Shown piece by piece: positions 9,004 to 16,075 of a DNA stretch of 38,346 bases (position 1 is the first letter of the stretch; each line of letters opens with the position of its first letter). Position numbers and translations under genes: made by a program. This stretch comes from a virus, in the IMG/VR virus record IMGVR_UViG_3300008107_000401, positions 1-38,346 of that record; one strand, given 5' to 3'. The notes beneath the pieces were generated by a model. It was given only the letters and a program-made list of their open reading frames with translations. It searched no databases and had not been told where the DNA came from.

Positions 9004-9012
9004 AAAAAATTG

Positions 9013-9040
9013 TTGATTTTTTTATAAACTTATATAAGAT
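9013..9040 (+). promoter_or_regulatory. candidate sigma70-like promoter before the Sm-like gene
   Basis: TTGATT (9013-9018) and TAAGAT (9035-9040) are 16 nt apart, and the start codon at 9053 follows 12 nt later. The spacing matches the candidates before 5105 and 9537. TATAAG at 9033 is an alternative -10 box. Confidence 0.35.
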
Positions 9041-9052
9041 ATAAAGTCTAAT

Positions 9053-9436
9053 ATGAGTGATACAAATAAAAAACTAACAGTCTTTCTCGATTATGTAGGA
9101 AGAACAATTCTTGGAGAACTTTCATCTGAGGATGAAATAAAAATAAATGTTAAGAATCCTGTGGTATTATCCACGGTTCCAACACCAGATAATAGAATGT
9201 CAATTCAATTGTTTCCATTGTTCTTTAGAGAATTCTTAGCAGAAAAAGAAGCTGATGTTGTTATTTCTTATAATAAGAATACAATAACAACTACAGATAT
9301 TGAGGCATTAGATTTTAGATTACAGGCTCAGTATGCTCAAATTTTCAATAAGAATAATATTTATGTTCCGTCTGGTCAAGGAATCTCAACTCCTGAAAAT
9401 AAAGGACCCGACGTCATTAAGTTGTTCGATGAGTAG
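9053..9436 (+). CDS. conserved small phage protein, possibly Sm/LSm-like
   Basis: This 127-residue protein recalls small proteins of T4-like marine phages that have an Sm-like beta-barrel pattern. The N-terminus has a short strand with a polar turn (TILGELSSEDEIKINVKNP), then VVLSTVPTPDNRMSIQLFPL, the characteristic val-pro-thr-pro segment followed by a strand. The C-terminal part is polar and ends in an acidic tail (VIKLFDE). A role in RNA or DNA binding is suggested only by this fold guess. It lies between DNA polymerase and uvsX and is closed off by a strong terminator. Confidence 0.55.
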   Translation: MSDTNKKLTVFLDYVGRTILGELSSEDEIKINVKNPVVLSTVPTPDNRMSIQLFPLFFREFLAEKEADVVISYNKNTITTTDIEALDFRLQAQYAQIFNKNNIYVPSGQGISTPENKGPDVIKLFDE

Positions 9437-9459
9437 AATTTAGTGTTGATAAAATAGGT

Positions 9460-9495
9460 AACAAAAAACCCGATGTAAAAGTCGGGTTTTTTGTT
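9460..9495 (+). terminator. rho-independent terminator between the Sm-like gene and uvsX
   Basis: A perfect 14-bp stem pairs 9460-9473 with 9482-9495 around an 8-nt loop. Its core is CCCGA/TCGGG, and the right arm itself contains a run of six T. It lies 24 nt after the stop of the preceding gene and just before a promoter-like sequence. The mirror A-run means it could also work on the opposite strand. Confidence 0.88.
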
Positions 9496-9497
9496 TC

Positions 9498-9525
9498 TTG
9501 CTTTTACTAAAAAAAACTTTATAAT
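9498..9525 (+). promoter_or_regulatory. candidate sigma70-like promoter for uvsX
   Basis: TTGCTT (9498-9503) and TATAAT (9520-9525) are 16 nt apart, directly after the terminator. The start codon at 9537 lies 11 nt beyond the -10 box, giving a predicted leader of only about 5 nt. A promoter immediately after a strong terminator makes functional sense. Confidence 0.55.
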
Positions 9526-9536
9526 GTTACACAACT

Positions 9537-10685
9537 ATGGCAAAAACAAAAAAAGAAACAAATCAAGAAAATGAACACACAGGATACATTGAAGATGCAT
9601 TCAAAGTTTTGGATGATCTCAATCCAGATGCTGCATTTTTAAATGAAAATACATTATCAACAGTTAAAGAATGGATTGATACTGGTTGCATGGCACTTAA
9701 TGCTATTATTTCTGGTTCTCTTTATGGAGGAATTCCTGTAGGAAGAATTACAGGGTTTGCTGGACCTCAAGCATGTGGAAAGACATTGATGGTTAATAAA
9801 ATTATGGCTAATGCACAGAAGAAGGGTATGCATGTTGTTTACTTTGATACCGAAAATGCTCTTGATCCAGAAACAGCAATAAGTCTTGGTTGCGATCCAA
9901 AGAAAATTAAACACTGTCCAACAGAAATTATAGAAGATTGCAGAAATCAAATCGTTAAGTTCTTAAAAACAATTATTGAAAAGGGACTACAAGGAAAGGT
10001 TCTTCTTGCAATTGATTCTTTGGGTAATTTAATCTCAGCAAGAGAAGCAAAGGTAATTGAGGATGGAAAGGATTCTGCTGATATGGGTGCTAGGGCTGTA
10101 GCTTTGAAATCTATGTTGAGAGCAATTACACATGCATCAGCAAAAGCAAACTGTCCTGTGGTTTTTACAAATCATATTTATGACAATCCAGGTGCCATGT
10201 ATCCAACTCTAGTAAAGAACCAAAGCGGTGGTTCTGGTCCTCTTTATATGTCGTCTGTTCTAGTTCAAATGGCTACCAAACAAGAAAGAGTAGGAAAATC
10301 TGATAATAAAAATGCTAGTGATGATGTCACTCCTCTGTCAAAAGATGTAAACGGATTAACCATGAGAGCATTAACAACCAAGAATAGATTTGTTCCGCCC
10401 TTTTTAGAATGTGAAATGTATCTTAATTTTAGAACAGGGTTGTCGAAGTATTCTGGACTCTTAGAGATGGCAGAAGGTTACGGAATTATCCATAAACAAG
10501 GACATAGATATGCAGTTGGTGAGGAAGTTTTAGGTTTTTATAAAGACTGGAAGGATGATGATTCTATTTGGGAATCAAAAATTTTACCACAATTAGAGGA
10601 AAAATTAAAATATGAACTTAAATTTAAAAATGAAGCAAATATTGTTTTAAAACAAAAATCAGAAAAAGTTCTTCTTGAAGAATAA
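9537..10685 (+). CDS. uvsX: UvsX, RecA-like recombinase
   Basis: This 382-residue strand-exchange protein compares with 391 residues in T4. The Walker A motif is GPQACGKT (76-83), preceded by the family's GGIPVGRITGFAG, and Walker B is VLLAIDS (155-161). Further RecA-core features are VVFTNHIYDNPG and GGSGPLYMSS in the L2/ATP-sensing region. It would form filaments on single-stranded DNA and drive recombination-dependent replication with gp46. It starts a new unit after the terminator, and gene 41 follows after 2 nt, so they are probably co-transcribed. Confidence 0.96.
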   Translation: MAKTKKETNQENEHTGYIEDAFKVLDDLNPDAAFLNENTLSTVKEWIDTGCMALNAIISGSLYGGIPVGRITGFAGPQACGKTLMVNKIMANAQKKGMHVVYFDTENALDPETAISLGCDPKKIKHCPTEIIEDCRNQIVKFLKTIIEKGLQGKVLLAIDSLGNLISAREAKVIEDGKDSADMGARAVALKSMLRAITHASAKANCPVVFTNHIYDNPGAMYPTLVKNQSGGSGPLYMSSVLVQMATKQERVGKSDNKNASDDVTPLSKDVNGLTMRALTTKNRFVPPFLECEMYLNFRTGLSKYSGLLEMAEGYGIIHKQGHRYAVGEEVLGFYKDWKDDDSIWESKILPQLEEKLKYELKFKNEANIVLKQKSEKVLLEE

Positions 10686-10687
10686 TT

Positions 10688-12070
10688 ATGGGAGATTCTA
10701 TTGACTTTGACTATGACCTTTTTGAAAAGGTTGTGGCATATAACTGTTTTTTTGATAGTTCTTATTTTGAATCAATATATGAACATTTAAATCCATCATT
10801 CTTTTCTGATGAAAAGAATAGAACGTTTATATCTATACTATGTGATTTTTATAGAAATCACAAAAAGATACCGAACATTACTGAATTAAAATTAAATGTT
10901 CTAGATGAGTCTAAAAGAAAAATTGTAAAAGAAGTTTTTTTAAGTTTTTCAGATATTGATAAAAAATATAACAAAGATCTTCTCACAAAGAACACGGAAA
11001 AATTTTTAAAAGAAAAAGCTGTTTTTAATACTGTTTTAAAAACAAGCTTAAATATTCAAAGTGGAAACATAAACACTTCTGAAATTTTAAAGTCTTTTGA
11101 AAAAGCATGTTCTATATCTCTTGTAAGTGATAATGGATTTGATTATCTTGAAAACATAGATACACATTGCGAAGAACTTCAAAAAACGTTTACATATATA
11201 CCTTCTGGTTGGAAATGGTTGGATGAAAGAATTGGTGGAGGTTTTCTTGCTACTGGAAGAGCATTATATGTCTTTTATGGTGTAACAAACGTAGGAAAAT
11301 CAATATTTTTAGGAAACATTGCAACGAATATTTTAAATCAAAATAAAAATGTTGTTTTGATTTCTATGGAGATGTCTGAACAAGTTTATGCAAAAAGAAT
11401 AAGTTCACAACTTTCACAAATTTGTATGGATGATCTTTCTTCTCAGATTACTCTGTTAAAGGACAAATTAAACACTTATAAAATAAAACATAAAAATTCA
11501 AAACTTATAATCAAAGAATTTCCACCTAAAACAGTTTCTTGTTTTCATATAAAAACATATATAGAAAAATTAATTGCATCAGGAATTAAACCAGATGTTA
11601 TTATTTTGGATTACTTAAACCTAATTGCTCCAAGCGAGAAAGGTGTCTCGTCTTATGAGGCTGTTAAGGAAATAACAGAGATGGTTAGAGCGATGTCTTA
11701 TCAATTCGAATGTCCTGTAGTAACAGCAACGCAGACCAACAGATCTGGTTATAACCAACAAAATCCAGGTCTTGAAACTACAAGTGAATCTATGGGTCTT
11801 TCACATACAGCGGATGCCCAATTTTCTATCTGGACAGAGGAAGAAGATGTTGAATTAGGAATAATTCATCTAGGAATTACAAAAAACAGATTTGGACCTA
11901 GAGATTGTCATACTGTATTGGAGATAGATTATCCAACTTTAACATTAAAAGATCCAGATAACGTTTCTACTTCATTTATTGTTCCTAGTAAAAAAACAAA
12001 CAAAAATGAAAAAAGTGAAGTTTCTGACACAATAGGATTATTGGAATCATTGGGGGATGATATTGATTGA
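10688..12070 (+). CDS. 41: gp41-like replicative DNA helicase (DnaB family)
   Basis: This 460-residue protein is close to T4 gp41 (475). The N-terminal helical part is less conserved. The RecA-like motor begins near 170 with PSGWKWLDERIGGGF, has Walker A GVTNVGKS (198-205) and Walker B DVIILDY (303-309), then the H3-type ATATQTNRSG and a final KNRFGPRDC segment typical of DnaB helicases. It unwinds the fork ahead of gp43. It follows uvsX by 2 nt. A separate gp59-like loader is encoded downstream. Confidence 0.95.
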   Translation: MGDSIDFDYDLFEKVVAYNCFFDSSYFESIYEHLNPSFFSDEKNRTFISILCDFYRNHKKIPNITELKLNVLDESKRKIVKEVFLSFSDIDKKYNKDLLTKNTEKFLKEKAVFNTVLKTSLNIQSGNINTSEILKSFEKACSISLVSDNGFDYLENIDTHCEELQKTFTYIPSGWKWLDERIGGGFLATGRALYVFYGVTNVGKSIFLGNIATNILNQNKNVVLISMEMSEQVYAKRISSQLSQICMDDLSSQITLLKDKLNTYKIKHKNSKLIIKEFPPKTVSCFHIKTYIEKLIASGIKPDVIILDYLNLIAPSEKGVSSYEAVKEITEMVRAMSYQFECPVVTATQTNRSGYNQQNPGLETTSESMGLSHTADAQFSIWTEEEDVELGIIHLGITKNRFGPRDCHTVLEIDYPTLTLKDPDNVSTSFIVPSKKTNKNEKSEVSDTIGLLESLGDDID

Positions 12071-12089
12071 TATGGATATAAGTATATTA

Positions 12090-12980
12090 ATGTCAAATAA
12101 ATTGTATAAAGTTTTCACTCATGGTGATCTCGATGGGGCAGTAAGTCTTCTTTGTTTTCTCTGGACAAGACCAGATGCAACAATAGAGTATGAGGAATTA
12201 TTTAATAATACTATTGAGGATAGATTGGTTTTGTATAAAGAAAAAACCATAAACAAACCAACAACTCTTGTTATGGATTTTTCTTTAAGAGAAACTTTTT
12301 TAAATTTCGATATTCCAGAATTTGTTTTTATAGATCACCACAAAAGATCAGAAATTTTTGTTAAACAATTCAAAAACTCAAAAGTAGTTTTTAAAGAAAC
12401 AACATCAAATACCGCATTGATGTATAATACATTCTTAAAGGAAAATAATAATTTAACAAAAGATCAAAAATACTTAATAGCATTGGCTAATGATTTTGAT
12501 TGTTATGAATTAAAACTTAAAGACTCTTATGATCTAAATGTTTTATTTTGGTCAGAATATAGAGGTAATTTTTGTAAATTTATAGAAGATTATAAATTAG
12601 GATTTAAACCATTCACAGAATCTCAAAGAAGATTAATTGAAAATGAAAAGTACTTGGGATGTAAATTAGCTGAATCTTATCAAAAATTTTTTGGTGAATT
12701 AAAGATAAAAGGTCAAAGTTATAATACTATTGCTGTTATTGGAGAAAAGTATAATTTACTTGCTATTGATTGCCTTATCAATAAGTATGATCCAGATATG
12801 TTCTTTTTTATAAACATAAAAACAGAAAAAGTAAACATGAGAAAAAAACCAAGTATCAAAGATTTTAATATTAGTGATTTTGCAGAAAAATTTTGCGAAG
12901 GTGGTGGTAATTCAAATTCCGCAGGAGGAAAATTGACACCTGTTTTTATGGAAATGATGAAAAACTTGAAACCAGAATGA
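12090..12980 (+). CDS. DHH/DHHA1 family phosphoesterase
   Basis: This 296-residue protein has the DHH-family metal motifs: FTHGDLDGA (9-17, with H11, D13, D15), VMDFS (61-65), IDHHK (81-85) and ANDFDCYE (133-140). A C-terminal DHHA1-like motif reads GGGNSNSAGG, where the usual form is GGGHxxAAG, so the first His is Asn. Families with these domains include RecJ exonuclease, NrnA nanoRNase/pAp phosphatase and related enzymes; this short form is closer to NrnA-type. The ATG at 12090 is preferred over 12057 because the motif begins right after it, it avoids overlapping gene 41, and it sits in the TTAATG context common here. Confidence 0.8.
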   Translation: MSNKLYKVFTHGDLDGAVSLLCFLWTRPDATIEYEELFNNTIEDRLVLYKEKTINKPTTLVMDFSLRETFLNFDIPEFVFIDHHKRSEIFVKQFKNSKVVFKETTSNTALMYNTFLKENNNLTKDQKYLIALANDFDCYELKLKDSYDLNVLFWSEYRGNFCKFIEDYKLGFKPFTESQRRLIENEKYLGCKLAESYQKFFGELKIKGQSYNTIAVIGEKYNLLAIDCLINKYDPDMFFFINIKTEKVNMRKKPSIKDFNISDFAEKFCEGGGNSNSAGGKLTPVFMEMMKNLKPE

Positions 12981-13267
12981 TTATAACATCGTATCAACAA
13001 ATAGAAAAATTAATAAATCCATCAAATTCGTTGGATGTTAATGAATTTGAAGAAATAACGCTTAAATTTGGAGCGTATATAAGCATTTGTCAGAATAAAA
13101 AATTAAATTTTTTAAATTTACTTAAATTAATTATTGAAGATAAAGAAATCCAAAAACTATACTGTGATCTTTTGGGTGAATATAATCTACAATATGTTAT
13201 TAAAACATATATAGACAATATACCTGGGTTTTACAAAAAAATATTTCGTTCAAAATTTAACAAGTGA
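12977..13267 (+). CDS. hypothetical protein, 96 residues
   Basis: This small gene starts in an ATGA overlap with the DHH gene and ends in a GTGA overlap with the next gene, so translation is likely coupled. The protein is hydrophobic-helical with many Ile/Leu/Lys residues and three Cys but no motif I recognise. Its place between the DHH phosphoesterase and a helicase-loader-like gene suggests a replication-accessory role, which is inference only. Confidence 0.6.
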   Translation: MIITSYQQIEKLINPSNSLDVNEFEEITLKFGAYISICQNKKLNFLNLLKLIIEDKEIQKLYCDLLGEYNLQYVIKTYIDNIPGFYKKIFRSKFNK

Positions 13268-13905
13268 CCGACATAACCGAAAAACAAAAACAAATATACA
13301 ATTGTTATTTGAAATTTTCTAGGAATGGTGAACCATATAATCCAAGAAAAAACTTTGATAATACCAATTCATCTACTAGAATTGAATTGTATAAATTAGA
13401 GAACTTTTTTAATAAATTTAAACATATAAATTTAAATTTTTTCTTTGAATCTTTTTATTTTGTATACCCTAATGAAAAATATCCTCCTCTTTCATTTTTT
13501 ACATCAAGAAAAGCAATAAAATGTTTTTCTCTGTATAAAGAACACAAAGAGAACTCTTCACCTGATTCTCAATTAGACGAAATAAAGAACAGTATTATAT
13601 TTTTAGGTTCTTTCTGCCTACGAGAGAAAATTAATATAGAAAAATATATTAAACACAAAACTCTTTGTATGCCTACATGGGTTAAACACTATAAAGAAGG
13701 TAAAATAAATATATATTCTTTAATAGCATTAGGTATTTCATCAGAGTTATTTATGCTTCAAGAAGATGAAAGAGACATTTGGGTTCCAAATCTATTAAAA
13801 AACATAGAATCTTACAAAATAAGATTTAATAATTGTCAATCAAAGACAAAAATATTACTTTGGGTTGATAAAACAAAAGATTTTGTCAAAAAGAATTTGA
13901 CATAA
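13264..13905 (+). CDS. probable helicase loader, gp59-like
   Basis: This 213-residue protein has the same length as T4 gp59 (217), the protein that loads gp41 onto gp32-coated DNA, and lies just before gene 32 as in T4. By eye it shares the gp59 layout: an N-terminal YxxYL segment (IYNCYLKFSRNG), then a FF-K stretch (LENFFNKFKHINL), and a C-terminal half with an SYK segment after a W-containing helix. It starts at GTG 13264 overlapping the previous TGA. Sequence identity is low, so context carries much of this call; another replication-accessory protein is possible. Confidence 0.5.
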   Translation: MTDITEKQKQIYNCYLKFSRNGEPYNPRKNFDNTNSSTRIELYKLENFFNKFKHINLNFFFESFYFVYPNEKYPPLSFFTSRKAIKCFSLYKEHKENSSPDSQLDEIKNSIIFLGSFCLREKINIEKYIKHKTLCMPTWVKHYKEGKINIYSLIALGISSELFMLQEDERDIWVPNLLKNIESYKIRFNNCQSKTKILLWVDKTKDFVKKNLT

Positions 13906-13925
13906 CAAAAAAAATAAACTAATAT
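13897..13925 (+). promoter_or_regulatory. candidate sigma70-like promoter for gene 32
   Basis: A perfect TTGACA (13897-13902), overlapping the stop of the previous gene, is 17 nt from TAATAT (13920-13925). The start codon at 13941 follows 15 nt later. This is the best -35 box seen in the window, in front of a gene whose product is needed in high amounts. Confidence 0.5.
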
Positions 13926-13940
13926 CACAGTCTGAAAATT

Positions 13941-14837
13941 ATGAACAAATACACTAGTAATCTATTCGAATCCATCAAGGATGCACTCAACAAAAAAGCT
14001 CCAACTGAAAGTAATTTCAAGGACTTTATGAAAATGGAAACAGGAAAAACGTATGTTGTTAGGCTTCTTCCAAACGTTGAAGCACCAGATAGGACATTTT
14101 TCCATTATTATCACCATATGTGGAAGAGTATTGTTTCAAATAATATGATTTCTTTCCTATGCCCCACAACATATGGCGAGAAATGTCCTATTGAAGAATA
14201 TCGTTCCAGAATTTATCGCTCAAAGAACGAGGCAGAGATTGATAAGACAAGACCAATCAAAAGAAACGAGTCTTGGCTCGCAAATGTATATGTTGTGAAA
14301 GATCCAACCAATCCAGAAAACGAAGGAAAGGTAAAAATCCTCAGATATGGAAAACAACTAAGTAAAATCATTACTGATGCGATTTCTGGTGATGAATCTG
14401 ATGAATTTGGTGCAAAGGTATTTGATCTGTCCGAAAACGGTTGCAGTTTCAAGATCAAAGTTGAACAAAATGAGGGAGGATACCCAACGTATGTTAGTTC
14501 CAAATTTATGTCCCCTTCAAAGCTTGAAGGAATTGATGATATTGATGAAATTTACACACAAGTTAAAGATTTGGACAAGATTTTTAACCATAAAACATAT
14601 GGAGAGATTAAAGAATTATTAGATTTTCATTTTTTAGGTCTTGAAAAGGGTTCACAAGACACACAAGAACCTTTATCTACTAATGAAGATGAAAATTATG
14701 ACAGTATGGTTGAAATCGAATCAAATGCTGGTATCTTTGAAAAGAAAAAGGTAGCAGAACAGAAAGTTCTTAAAGAAGAATTGGATAACTTTGATGATGC
14801 AGATGCTAAAATTGAAGAAATTCTTAAAGATCTTTAA
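13941..14837 (+). CDS. 32: gp32-like single-stranded DNA-binding protein
   Basis: This 298-residue protein matches T4 gp32 (301) in length and plan. There is a basic N-terminal region, a core beginning GKTYVVRLLPN (35-45), a His/Cys region with FHYYHHMW (54-61), C74 and KCPIEEY (81-87), and a strongly acidic C-terminal tail (279-298) of the kind that contacts partner proteins. T4 gp32 binds zinc with one His and three Cys; here only C74 and C82 are seen, and the fourth position has Glu, so zinc binding is uncertain. It coats single-stranded DNA at the fork. No leader pseudoknot was recognised. Confidence 0.9.
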   Translation: MNKYTSNLFESIKDALNKKAPTESNFKDFMKMETGKTYVVRLLPNVEAPDRTFFHYYHHMWKSIVSNNMISFLCPTTYGEKCPIEEYRSRIYRSKNEAEIDKTRPIKRNESWLANVYVVKDPTNPENEGKVKILRYGKQLSKIITDAISGDESDEFGAKVFDLSENGCSFKIKVEQNEGGYPTYVSSKFMSPSKLEGIDDIDEIYTQVKDLDKIFNHKTYGEIKELLDFHFLGLEKGSQDTQEPLSTNEDENYDSMVEIESNAGIFEKKKVAEQKVLKEELDNFDDADAKIEEILKDL

Positions 14838-14841
14838 TATC

Positions 14842-15678
14842 ATGCCTGAAAGAAAGAAAGAAAGTGATATTTTATACGTTTCCAAAAACGTATCAGGTAA
14901 ATCTCCACATCCAGTTTCTATTGGGTGTGGAGACTTATTCATACCCGTAAAGATTTTAAACAAATCTGGAGAATCATATACATCTCCATGTCATATAAGG
15001 ATAGAATCTTCACTTAATAATAAAACAAATGGTGCCAATTTGAACAAGATCTCTGATTATTTCTTAGCAAGAACATCTCTAAATATAGATGAGTTGTTTA
15101 ATGATGTAGAAAATAATTTTATTAATGATTTTGAGTCGCAGAATTTAAAATTAAAGGTAGATTTTTCATATTTTTGTACAAAACAAACACCTGTTTCGTT
15201 AAAAAAGTGTTTATATAAATATAATTCTTCTGTTACTTTATGTGTAACAGAACAACAAAAAACCTATTTTCTAGAAACAAACCTGCCATACTCATCTCTT
15301 TGTCCAGCATCAAAGGAAATATCTGATTACGGTGCTCATAATCAGAGAGGAAATGCTTATTTTAAATTAGAATTTGACAATATTAATAATAAAAAAGCAT
15401 TTTGGATTGAGGATTTGATAAGTTTAGTGGATAACTCTTGTTCAAGTCCTGTATTTAACATGACAAATCTACAAGATGAGGCATACCAAACAGAATTAAT
15501 GTATGAAAATGCACTCTTTATAGAAGAAATAGTAAAGAATATGGATGAAAAGTTACAAAAACACATTAAAGAAAAACATATTAAGAATTATTTGGTAGAG
15601 CTTTCTCAAAAGGAAAGCATAAACACATACGAAACATTTGTAAAAATAGAATATGGAGGAAAACACAATGATATCTGA
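14842..15678 (+). CDS. folE2: GTP cyclohydrolase IB-like protein (FolE2), divergent
   Basis: This 278-residue protein is recognisable as FolE2 from SLCPASKEISDYGAHNQRG (152-170), which is almost the family signature. C154 and H166 keep the spacing of the catalytic Cys and a metal-binding His. WIEDLI (188-193) and the DEAYQTE segment (212-218) also match. Known enzymes convert GTP to dihydroneopterin triphosphate, the first step toward folate and 7-deazaguanines. Odd points: the usual ESIHxH near the C-terminus is ESINTY (258-263), and the usual GTHMSR is GANLNK (64-69), so two to three ordinary His residues are missing. The ATG at 14842 is chosen because it lies 4 nt after gene 32 and matches the family start. 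The gene end overlaps the next gene by 11 nt. Confidence 0.85.
   Translation: MPERKKESDILYVSKNVSGKSPHPVSIGCGDLFIPVKILNKSGESYTSPCHIRIESSLNNKTNGANLNKISDYFLARTSLNIDELFNDVENNFINDFESQNLKLKVDFSYFCTKQTPVSLKKCLYKYNSSVTLCVTEQQKTYFLETNLPYSSLCPASKEISDYGAHNQRGNAYFKLEFDNINNKKAFWIEDLISLVDNSCSSPVFNMTNLQDEAYQTELMYENALFIEEIVKNMDEKLQKHIKEKHIKNYLVELSQKESINTYETFVKIEYGGKHNDI
14874..14893 (+). other. hairpin within the 5' coding part of folE2
   Basis: A perfect 8-bp stem (ATACGTTT, 14874-14881, with AAACGTAT, 14886-14893) encloses a CCAA tetraloop, 32 nt after the start codon. It is the first of two adjacent hairpins. No T-run follows, so it is not a normal terminator. Confidence 0.5.
14902..14933 (+). other. second, GC-richer hairpin within the 5' coding part of folE2
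   Basis: An 11-bp stem pairs TCTCCACATCC (14902-14912) with GGGTGTGGAGA (14923-14933) through one T-G wobble, with a 10-nt loop. More than half of its pairs are G-C in a very AT-rich genome. It lies 8 nt after the first hairpin. Function is unknown. Confidence 0.5.
15655..15660 (+). promoter_or_regulatory. canonical Shine-Dalgarno GGAGGA deciding the 15668 start
   Basis: GGAGGA ends 7 nt before ATG 15668. It favours that start over ATG 15653, whose first codons would contain the site itself. This is the only clear Shine-Dalgarno sequence I saw in front of a gene in the window. Confidence 0.7.
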
Positions 15679-16075
15679 TCAAGAAGAAGCAATGGAAGCA
15701 GCACTTTTAGCCGGTATGGTTAAAAGTAAAATGAGAAACATAGATTCTATGATGGAATCTAGACCAGATGTTCCAGCTGATAGGATAAATTTACATGAAT
15801 TTGTAAGAGGAGCAAAGCAAAATCAATCAATACCAACTAATACAGAACAGACACATCAAAATTATCAAATTCACACTATCCCACCTGTTCAGAATAATCA
15901 AATTCAGAATAATTTTCCAACTCAAACACAAAATACTATAAGCTCATATGATGGTTTAGAGTCTGATATTAAGAATATTAATACAAATTTGGAAAAAATT
16001 AATAATAATTTAACAAAATTAACAGGAATGTTTGGAAAAGTTTTCCAAAACATGAATAAATCAAATCAAAAATGA
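15668..16075 (+). CDS. hypothetical protein with Asn/Gln-rich linker and coiled-coil end
   Basis: This 135-residue protein has an acidic helical N-terminus (SDQEEAMEAALLAGMVKSKM), a short ordered part (DVPADRINLHEFVRG), a low-complexity Asn/Gln/Thr-rich middle, and a C-terminal heptad-like helix ending in GMFGKVFQNMNK. It overlaps the end of folE2 and the start of the clamp gene (ATGA at 16072). T4 has the small late co-activator gp33 near genes 59-32, and this gene is in a comparable position, but no sequence match supports that identity. Treat it as unknown, with gp33 analogue as a weak idea. Confidence 0.65.
   Translation: MISDQEEAMEAALLAGMVKSKMRNIDSMMESRPDVPADRINLHEFVRGAKQNQSIPTNTEQTHQNYQIHTIPPVQNNQIQNNFPTQTQNTISSYDGLESDIKNINTNLEKINNNLTKLTGMFGKVFQNMNKSNQK

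Noticed and set aside
9001-9052. Bacteroidota-type TTTG/TANNTTTG promoters
   Set aside because: The -7 element TANNTTTG was not found near this or the other starts that I examined, so a Bacteroidota host is not supported by promoters even though Shine-Dalgarno sequences are scarce.
12057-12089. Earlier start for the DHH gene
   Set aside because: It would add 11 residues before the conserved motif and overlap gene 41; ATG 12090 fits better.
13903-13940. Possible autoregulatory pseudoknot in the gene 32 leader as in T4
   Set aside because: No convincing pairing was found in the short A-rich leader.
14791-14841. Earlier start for folE2
   Set aside because: It would overlap the acidic tail of gene 32 by 47 nt and add a Met/Lys-rich stretch absent from the family.
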